Source: Brachynemurus nebulosus
Lineage: Eukaryota; Arthropoda; Insecta; Neuroptera; Myrmeleontidae
NCBI GenBank assembly: GCA_035578155.1
Contig: JAPWDM010000002.1
Coordinates: 39,516,811 to 39,580,810, forward strand
Reading direction: 5' to 3'
DNA: 64,000 nucleotides
Within the stretch, counting starts at the first letter, position 1, and each line of letters opens with the position of its first letter. A program made the translations under genes and the position numbers. Below the pieces are notes generated by a model, which saw only the letters and a list, made by a program, of their open reading frames with translations, made no database searches and was not told where the DNA came from. Below are positions 49,674 through 56,395 of the stretch, piece after piece.

Positions 49674-52600
49674 TATACTGTCATGGCCGACCTATGTGAC
49701 TAACAACCAACAAATATAAATAAATTTATTTATTTTAAGAAAGATATCCCTTTATCTTGAGAATTTTTTTGCTCAATAGAATTTTTACACTTAAATACGA
49801 CACCATCATATATTTGTTTTGTTTAAATTTCACGAGTTGATCAAAAAACAATGATACTAGTTACGACGTGAACCCTGTGACGAACAGTAACAGACTAAAT
49901 CAGAAGCGGTGTAAATTGATACAACATTGCACCTTACGAACGACAGATTTTTATATGTACACTGCTTCTTTGTATAATGTTCTGTGATTAAAAATGAGTG
50001 TATGTTAACTAGTATGTAATTTAAGAGGGTGACTCACCCCCTATCCAATGTTGCTCAAACTGAATTTTGAAATCGAAAATTTCATTTCTACGTTATTCTA
50101 AAGGTCTTAAACTATTTTCTATGAAGAAAAACTTCTTGAACTACCCAAGTAGTACGACTATTCGACACAGTCACCCCCTAGTTAACTACCCCTAGACTTA
50201 ATATTAGGACATTGAGCAAAAACAGGTCAATTAGATTTTTTGACGTAAATTTCAAATCTGTAAACAAAATTTTTATATTGTTTAATTTTCACCCCCTTTT
50301 TGCAAAATTAACCCCTAAATTTTAACCCCCTACCATCCCTTTTGATATAATTTGAACAAGTTTAATATCAATAGATAGCTCTTTAAAAAAGAGCAATATC
50401 GCCAATTTAAACTTTTGCTCTATCTCTTACCGTTTTCGAGATATTTAAAAAATTAAATTTTCACCCGAATTTTTGGAGGGCGATTTCACCCCTTCAAACC
50501 GTTTTTCCGCTGATAAAAAAAAATACGTGTCGCTTATTTTTTAGTGTTCTACAACATATCTAAGTTTCATCAAAATCGATAGGTCCGGCCTTGGGCCCTT
50601 TACTTGTAAGTCGTAACGTCAACCATTTTAATTCGTTTTGAAGGCTACGTCATTAATAACGTGTATATTTTTAACTTAATAATTTAATTTATTTTGACAA
50701 ATATTATTTAAAAATCAATATAAATTTTAATTTTGTTTGAATCCTACAGATTTTAGGTGCTCTTCGGATAAACCGTTAACGGGACTCGAATCATTCTCTT
50801 TCGGTTACGAGGTAAAATGGCCTGTATCGCTAGTGTTACATACAAGAGCAGTGGCGTGCTACCAAATGATCTTTCGCCATCTGTTTTACTGTAAATATGT
50901 GGAGCGGCAAGTTTGCAGGTATGGAAGAAAATTTTTAATTTAGCGAAAATATTGTAAAATCTCAAATAAAATAGAAGAGAAATAAAATTAGGTGCGAACT
51001 ATAGATTGTCGCCATCGCTTTTTTAATTTTTATCAAAATTAGGCATGTATGATCACTATAAAAAAGACTATTGTCGAATCAGTCGTATTTCTAAAAGGAA
51101 TTTTGGCATTATGGTACCAAAAATGGAAAATTCACACCTAAATTATCCTAACTAAACCAATCATCTTGATTCAGACCAGTTTCATAAAGCTTAATTTGAA
51201 AAAAGTAAAAATTTGTTACTTGATGACGTCATCAAATTTATTTAAAATATTTCAGAATTGTAAAAATCGTAAATAAAATGATAAACTGATAAAATTGGTG
51301 AGGGGTAATAAATTTTCGAAGTCGTTTTTTTCATTTTTACAAATTAGGCATGTAGGGTCACTAGGAAAAGACTTCTGTCGAATCAGAATAAGGTCATTTT
51401 TATAGCAAAAATGAAAACTATATTATCAAATTACTTTAAGGGAGGAAACCACATTAGGAGGCTTATTTTCACTGATTTTTTGGATTTTTTTGAGTGGGAG
51501 GAATTAATTAGAATTCAGTCAAATTTTGGCATCATTTTACTCATATTTTGAACAAATTCTGTGAATTTTTTTTTTTTTTTTTGAATAATTTTAGCCAAAA
51601 ATAATTAAGTTACGCACTAATGTTCGTTGAAGATCGTAAGTAGAGTTCTCCAATTGCGGGACGTGTAGCCATTCTAATTTTCATTTGAAATCAAAAAGGT
51701 TTTCATTTTACATTAATAATTTATTTTCTAAGAATATAAACCTCAATGCAGGTGAAAATAATGAAAATTAAAAATTTGGCAGGCGTTGGGAAAATTTGCT
51801 TCAATTTTTGACCATCTTTTTTCACTAATTATGTAAAAAAAAAATACCCTTAAAATCATGATATCATCTCAAAAGTTGGTTTATATGTATATTATGTAAT
51901 TTCGTAAGGAATAATACTATTAATTTTCATAATGATCGAAAAAAGTCATTTTGAGAAAAACGCGTTTGAAAAGAAAATTCTCGAAAACTAGAAAGTTAAG
52001 AAAGTTAATTATAAATTAAATGCTAACCGATTAATCTACGATTCCAGCACCATATATTAATCCTTCTTCTTCATAAGCTTCGTAAGTAAATCAACTACCT
52101 GAGGTAGTGCTCCTCCCTTCCTGCTGTGTGCCTCAATGAGGGCTCGGTTCTATGCTCATAGAATCTAAATAAATGCAAATTTCACTTTGAAATTTTGACA
52201 GCTTATTCTTGGATAGTTAAGCTAATGATTTATTTAATAAAAAAATCGATTTTTTTTAACCTCCTAATGTGGTTTCCCCCCTTAATTCAACGAAATATCT
52301 TAATTAAAATTACTTATATTTAAATAAAACACTTTATTTTTGCACAAATACCACTTTTAGTGTTTAAACTCTTATGAAGTGTTTGATAATGATCGTATTG
52401 ATCGAAACATGCCACAAGAGTTTAAACAATAAAAATGGTATTTTTTCAAAGTATTTTATTTATATATAGAAAATATGGAATACCATAAAGTAACGCTCAA
52501 ATCCATTAAATTTAAAATTACTTTCATAAAACTTGATTTGAGAAAAAAATATTCTTTTATTTTGCTGATATTATAAAGCTGTAAAAATTGTGAACGAAAT

Positions 52601-52866
52601 AATTGAATAATTAAATGAAATAACAAAATGATGAAAAATTAGCTTTTTTATGAGAAACAAATTTAAGATTTGGCTATTTTTTTTTTTTTAGAGTTTGGAT
52701 CTGCAATAAAGAGGCGAAAATATTTGGACAAGAGGAAGCCAAACAGTATCGTACTGCTTTTGCACTTCGTCAGCGCATGTTGAATTGTGTTCAGAATTTG
52801 GAGTATCATATGATGGTGGAAGTGATCGAACCAAATTGGCAGACGTTTCAAGAAAAGGTCACAAAG
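41492..52866 (+). CDS. Grip84: Gamma-tubulin complex component 2, 5' nine exons
   Basis: GCP2 pairs with GCP3 in the gamma-tubulin small complex that nucleates microtubules at centrosomes and spindle poles. Nine exons, 41492-41544, 41613-41780, 41840-42467, 44493-44621, 47098-47274, 47339-47692, 47762-47984, 50750-50918 and 52692-52866, join in frame into 692 residues starting MSEFKEHQVITELLQLFR. The GCP N-terminal domain begins near residue 197 (DDLLYVLSGIEGR). Family blocks such as LTLQKMWFYIQ, GKYLNVVRQCG, KRYFLLEQGDF and FRHLFYCKYVERQVC are intact. The C-terminal domain is cut after TFQEKVTK, about 150-200 residues short of typical length. The donor after exon 9 is good, so the rest should lie beyond the window. 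Fly Grip84 and human TUBGCP2 are the likely orthologues. Confidence 0.95.
41613..41780 (+). CDS. Grip84: GCP2 exon 2
   Basis: The acceptor TTTACAG ends at 41612. The product runs SNISLDECLNIIK to VFLRKYNELMEK, matching the conserved F..KYDEL block of GCP2. The donor is AAA|GTAATT and the following intron is 59 bp, among the shortest here. Confidence 0.9.
41840..42467 (+). CDS. Grip84: GCP2 exon 3
   Basis: The acceptor is CTTTTAAG at 41832-41839. It encodes residues 74-283, from VDSLGSFVELLY through LLYVLSGIEGR, RFIEDKMRFDAGQVNHA and MIKEYL. The donor is TTG|GTGAGT in phase 0. It has no internal methionine start; upstream exons supply the true N terminus. Confidence 0.95.
42625..42862. mobile_element. 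hAT-like MITE with CAAGGCCGG end
   Basis: It starts CAAGGCCGGCTTAGCC and ends GGCTAATCTGGCCCTG. The flanks are AAGCCATG (42617-42624) and AAGCCATA (42863-42870), seven of eight alike. It is 238 bp. A fragment of the same family is at about 28330-28470. Confidence 0.75.
43727..44289. mobile_element. TACTTGACTG inverted-repeat element, copy 2
   Basis: TTACTTGACTG to CAGTCAAGTACC, uninterrupted at the position where copy 1 (18127-19000) carries its hAT-like insert. Short indels separate the two copies. No coding sequence. Confidence 0.75.
44493..44621 (+). CDS. Grip84: GCP2 exon 4
   Basis: The acceptor is a long T tract ending AG at 44492. The product YFICQLEAEHKSEKLTLQKM continues WFYIQRNML...TTIAN, which matches the conserved LQKLWFYIQ block. 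The donor is AAT|GTAAGT. It is 43 codons, phase 0 at both ends, and too short to appear as a long open frame. Confidence 0.93.
44622..47097 (+). other. GCP2 intron 4
   Basis: 2476 bp. It holds an A-rich run near 44797-44822, a perfect 9-bp hairpin GTAGACGTT/AACGTCTAC at 45508-45530, and the transposon copy 46738-47066. The rest is AT-rich, with a GC-richer patch at 45360-45430 of unknown nature. Confidence 0.65.
46738..47066. mobile_element. Composite inverted-repeat element, copy 2
   Basis: It runs from ATGGACCATTTTCTCAAATA to TTTTGAGAAAATGGCTCAT. The interior GGCGACACAGGTATTTGGGA and GTGTCGCCGCCCTGGTGTTA matches 9177-9537 in reverse complement. The outer ends present in copy 1 are missing. 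Confidence 0.65.
47098..47274 (+). CDS. Grip84: GCP2 exon 5
   Basis: The acceptor ATTATAG ends at 47097. It encodes ANAKGGRVLTLLHDHLSQYM to WIYTGIINDPFKE. The donor GAG|GTACGA is followed by a 64-bp intron. A transposon copy ends only about 30 bp upstream of the acceptor. Confidence 0.93.
47339..47692 (+). CDS. Grip84: GCP2 exon 6
   Basis: The acceptor ATCTAG ends at 47338. FLVEDNQ opens the exon, followed by FWEKRYSVRRD, ILGTGKYLNVVRQCG and SVKRYFLLEQ. The donor is CAG|GTAAAT. This exon spans the junction of the GCP N- and C-terminal domains. Confidence 0.94.
47762..47984 (+). CDS. Grip84: GCP2 exon 7
   Basis: The acceptor TTTTCTAG ends at 47761. GDFIVQFMNLCEKEL to LFELALRLSVANNDPYKDD and FKILSIHTHDEQ. 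The donor CAAG|GTAAAT leaves one base of an aspartate codon. Confidence 0.94.
48057..49070. mobile_element. hAT-like element, 1014 bp, with subterminal CTGTTC repeats
   Basis: It starts TAGTGATGTGCCAAAAAG and ends TTTGGCACATCACTA, with perfect 8-bp duplication ATTTATAG (48049-48056 and 49071-49078). Both subterminal regions carry many ACTGTTCTTTT/CTGTTC words. No transposase. Confidence 0.88.
49199..49403. mobile_element. Tc1/mariner- or pogo-like palindromic MITE
   Basis: CAGTGGACTCTTGGAGATTG is mirrored by CCGAAAGTCCACTG, and TA lies at 49197-49198 and 49404-49405. GCAAATTGTCCATATTGCA pairs with TGCAATATGGACAATTTG. It is nearly palindromic and only 205 bp. Confidence 0.8.
49585..49672. repeat. 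(AAT)n-(TA)n compound microsatellite
   Basis: About eight AAT units run into a TA run of about 60 bp. Confidence 0.95.
50750..50918 (+). CDS. Grip84: GCP2 exon 8
   Basis: The acceptor ATCCTACAG ends at 50749. The product includes LTGLESFSFGYEVKWPVSLV and FRHLFYCKYVERQVC. The donor GCAG|GTATGG leaves two bases of an arginine codon. Confidence 0.94.
51439..52282. mobile_element. TA-type element, 844 bp
   Basis: AGGGAGGAAACCACATTAGG is mirrored by CCTAATGTGGTTTCCCCCCT, and TA lies outside each end (51437-51438 and 52283-52284). No transposase frame. A TA duplication fits Tc1/mariner or a similar superfamily. Confidence 0.78.
52316..52511 (-). mobile_element. Head-hairpin element, copy 2 (minus orientation)
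   Basis: The head, read on the minus strand from 52511, contains GATTTGAGCGTTAC and TTTATGGTATTCCATA. It is followed by an imperfect hairpin with arms of about 55 bp that include ATACCATTTTTATTG and GTTTAAACTCTT. The flanking direct repeat TTAAAATTACTT is perfect over 12 bp (52304-52315 and 52512-52523). Confidence 0.75.
52692..52866 (+). CDS. Grip84: GCP2 exon 9, last seen
   Basis: The acceptor is T-rich and ends AG at 52691. VWICNKEAKIFGQ, then LRQRMLNCVQNLEYHMMVEV and TFQEKVTK. The donor AAG|GTAAGT is canonical. No following GCP2 exon could be found on the plus strand up to base 64000. Confidence 0.93.
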
Positions 52867-53039
52867 GTAAGTGCTAAATAAAACTTTTAGTATTAAAAGT
52901 ACGAATCTTCACCGAGTAGTTTTCCAATCTAGCCGTTATTCGTTCGGCGTTGTTACAATCCCTATGTATCGAAAATATTTTTAAAAAATTTTCAGATCTA
53001 CTGTCATCGTCAATTTTTAACCACTTTAATGATTCACAT

Positions 53040-53441
53040 AAAACAATTTAAGGGCCAGGGGGAAAAAGGGGTTAAGTCACTTTAATCAATTTTTTCAGGA
53101 GATCAATAAAACTTAAAGAAATGTTATAAACATTGTGTTGTTTATTTGAGAAACAGCTGTAAACCAAGTTAGCAACAGTATACAAAAGTTGTGGACATGA
53201 ACCCTTATTCCCTCTACGCGCTCGTTTGACCCCTTGTCCCCTCTACGCGCTCGACTTGACCCTTTGTTCTCTCTTTGCCTCTAGTTTCGAACCGGTTTTT
53301 TTAGGTGACTTGACCTGTTTTTCCCATAAATTGTTATAACACGTGATAATACTCTTGAAGAACTACAACAATCAATCAATAACTCATTTTTCAAAAATTG
53401 TGACTTAGTCCCTTTTTCCCTCCGGCTCTTCAATTGTTTTA
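53040..53441. mobile_element. Inverted-repeat element, about 400 bp
   Basis: AAAACAATTTAAGGGCCAGG with GGAAAAAGGGGTTAAGTCAC is mirrored by GTGACTTAGTCCCTTTTTCC and CTCTTCAATTGTTTT. The interior has two copies of CCCTCTACGCGCTCG near 53211 and 53240. Confidence 0.65.
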
Positions 53442-53859
53442 CTGCTACACTTTTTACGACGGGCTATGATATGTAATCTTTGGTTAGAAGTCACTAGCAC
53501 TGGTGACAAACTTTCACTAATAATCTCTAATTATTACTTGTGCAAGTATTTTCTTGCAAATAAAATAGTCAAACGATGAACACATTCTTTCGATAAAAAA
53601 ATTTCAACCACCATGATGACATTTTACCATAAATTAAGAAACCGTCATACAGAGTATCAATTTACAGAGTATGCATAAACCAGTTAGATTACTCATATTA
53701 TGCTGGATCAGTTAATTTAAGATGAAAAATAAGCTTTTTCAAGTTTATTTCTTACGAACATTCTACTAAACTATTGAAATTTTAATTTATAATATTCACT
53801 TGACAAGCAAAATCAGCTGATCGTATATCACGGGCCATTTTATTATGTAATGTTACACT

Positions 53860-55022
53860 TAGAGATGGGCGATACTAAAAAAAAACATCGATTCTATAGA
53901 ATTAATGGTTTTTCCAATATAGGATCGGTACATCGATGTTTTCGAAAAAAACTGAAATAAAAGCTCAGTTACGTTATTTTACTAATATTATTATAATTTT
54001 TTTAATATTTTTGTGAAATTTTTTTATTTTGATACCTACCTACATTAAATTAAATTACCTAATAAAAAAAAGAAAAAAACGTTATTTTTTTCATTGTTAA
54101 TCGATGGGTTTTCTGGAAAAATTTCAATAATTATAAATAATTTTCATGGATAAAATAAATAATAATAAAAAATTCACAATATTAATAGATTTGAGCGTTA
54201 CTTTATGGTATTCCATATTTGTAAATAATAAACAAATACTTTACTTTGCAAAATACCACTTTTATTTTTGAAACTGTGACAATATTGTTTCGAACCGTTA
54301 GTTCATTTTCAAACAGAATCAGAATCTGTTTGAAAATGAACTAACGGTTCGAAACAATATTGTCACAGTTTCAAAAATAAAAGTGATATTTTGCAAAGTA
54401 AAGTATTTGTTTATTATTTACAAAAAATTCACAAATGAACCTAAGATATCCGTAGCCAATATCATCTCCCACACTTTTTTATCTTTCCAAGTTAACAATT
54501 ACGAATTCTTTACAGCACCCGTTAATGACTATTAGGTCATTCAAAAATTTCGGTTGACTTCAGGATTGCGTTCAAAAATGTTTACCCGGCGACGTCCAGA
54601 CGATACTTTATTACCCGTAACGTTTAAAAATCACTTGGGTCAAATTATAAATATTATCAACAGTTGTTCAGAAATAACCATATGTTTAACATAGAGTGAC
54701 CTTCAGTTGTCGCGATTTAGACTGGGGGAATCAGGGTAAAAATATTGCCTCATGCACAATAATGCTATACTCTATGATAATTTTCACTACAGTCACTGCA
54801 GTGAAAATTACAATTTACAAATTACAATTAGTATAGAATTATTGCGCATAAGTCAATATTTTTATCCTGATTAATTCTTCCCAGATGTCTCCATATTGTC
54901 GATGTTCCGATTAAAAACATCGAGTATCCATGTATCGACTACAAAAAGTATTGATATAAAAAGACCGATGCTCGAAAAAAATATCGATACTGCGATGTGT
55001 CGATACATATCGCCCATCCCTA
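53860..55022. mobile_element. hAT-like element, 1163 bp, carrying a head-hairpin insert
   Basis: It starts TAGAGATGGGCGATAC and ends TATCGCCCATCCCTA, with perfect 8-bp duplication GTTACACT (53852-53859 and 55023-55030). The subterminal regions carry ATCGAT words on both sides. The head-hairpin element 54180-54421 is nested inside. Confidence 0.87.
54180..54421 (+). mobile_element. Head-hairpin element, copy 3 (long near-perfect stem)
   Basis: The head TATTAATAGATTTGAGCG and TTACTTTATGGTATTCCATA precede a 97-bp stem (54221-54317 with 54325-54421) around a 7-nt loop. I find one mismatched pair. The flanking 13-bp direct repeat AAAAAATTCACAA is perfect (54167-54179 and 54422-54434). No coding sequence. 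The last base of the stem is the last base of the element. Confidence 0.85.
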
Positions 55023-55269
55023 GTTACACTAATGCTCCTTCACCTTATACGGTTTACACCGTATGGTAAAAAGTCATATGACTTTTTGCAGTGATATTGT
55101 TGCTTTCATATTGCACGGTTTTTTCCATTGTAAGCTGAATATTTTCATTTTATTTGTCAATATCATACAAGTAACAAAATGTGTTATTAAGTTAAATTCT
55201 ATAAATCAAAAGAAATAGGAAGTAGGATTATTTTGCACACTGAAAACTCGAAGATTCAATTATTTAGTC

Positions 55270-55804
55270 CGAGAGCCCGCCGTATATAAATGCTATGTAT
55301 ATGATACATGAATGACTTTTTGTGTGTGAGTAGTACTATTACACATTTAAAAAAAGCCACAATTTATTTAAGCCAATTTTGCCTGCATCACAAAATATGA
55401 CGTCATTTCTAGTTCCGATTTTTAATCTTTACTTAATTCAAGAAATTACGTGGATGAAATCTATATCAAAATGTAAGTTTCAACGTATACAATGAGTTTC
55501 TACTGAGGTGTCAACTTTAAGTAAGGCGCAACCCCATGGCACTGTCAATTAATTAAAGTCTGACATCCCACTACAACCTCACTATATGCGTTAAAACCTA
55601 CACTTTTGACGTAAATTTCATCAAAGCTTTCCATGACTTAAGTAAACATTAAAAATCATAACCAAAAATGACGTCATACTTGTGATTTGGGCAAAATTAG
55701 CTTAAATAAATAATGGCTACTTTTGAGTCTGTAGTAGTATTACTCATGCACAAAAAGTCGTTCATGTATCTTATACATAGGATTTGTATATGGCAGACTC
55801 TCGG
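55270..55804. mobile_element. Foldback element, about 535 bp
   Basis: CCGAGAGCCCGCC...ATGATACATGAATGACTTTT is mirrored by AAAAGTCGTTCATGTATCTT...GCAGACTCTCGG. Inner blocks such as AATATGACGTCATTT/AAATGACGTCATACT also pair. The open frame at 55713-55919 follows the right arm and is not called. Confidence 0.7.
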
Positions 55805-56395
55805 CCTATACTGTTATAGCAATGAAAAATTGATGAATTCAGGTATAAAACTTGTTAAGCCACAAAATCTTAAAACAGCTTTTGCGGCGAACCCTAATTG
55901 TTCTTATACACCAAAGTAATTGAACTGAACAATATATTAACAAGTTCTACAATTTTCAACAAAACTTTTTACTTAGATAGTAGTAGTTTGGGACAGTCAA
56001 GACAAAATCACTGTAAAATAAAAAATTTATTTTAATACATAGTTAATATGAGATCAGTATTTTACTTAACTTAAATTCCTTGTGAGGTCACCCAGTAAAT
56101 AAAGCAGGTCAAGTATTTTCTTTACGTGTGTACAATGACATAAATTGTTTTTTAATTTACTAAGAAGTCGTAACAGGAAAAAGGCCAAAAAATCCAAAAT
56201 TATTAAAATAGCTTTATTTGAAAGTTTTATTCAGTAGATAAATACAAAATTTTTAAATAGTTCATTAAAATATCTGTCCTAAAATAAATTTTGAAATAAC
56301 ATTATTTTATATACAAAATATATTTGTTAAATTGTCAGCAGCATTTGATTCAAATTTAAAAAAATTAAATAACGGTTATTCGAACGGTTAAAACA

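Larger units (their letters stand above)
47985..50749 (+). other. GCP2 intron 7
   Basis: 2765 bp. It contains a hAT-like element (48057-49070), a TA-type MITE (49199-49403) and a microsatellite (49585-49672). From 49690 to 50740 there is AT-rich sequence with runs of C and CCCCCT words but nothing delimitable. Confidence 0.7.
50919..52691 (+). other. GCP2 intron 8
   Basis: 1773 bp. A tandem duplication of about 305 bp (CAAATTAGGCATGTA at 51035 and 51340) is followed by two mobile elements (51439-52282, 52316-52511). Then sequence at about 52520-52620 resembles the end of the repeat unit again (TTTCATAAA.CTTGATTTGA). Confidence 0.65.
52867..56395 (+). other. Putative GCP2 intron 9, left part, and 3' flank of channel copy B
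   Basis: No GCP2 exon is visible. The segment holds inverted-repeat elements (53040-53441, 53860-55022, 55270-55804). TTTATT at 56213-56218 is a possible poly(A) signal (AATAAA on the minus strand) for channel copy B, about 180 bp past its stop. Confidence 0.55.
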
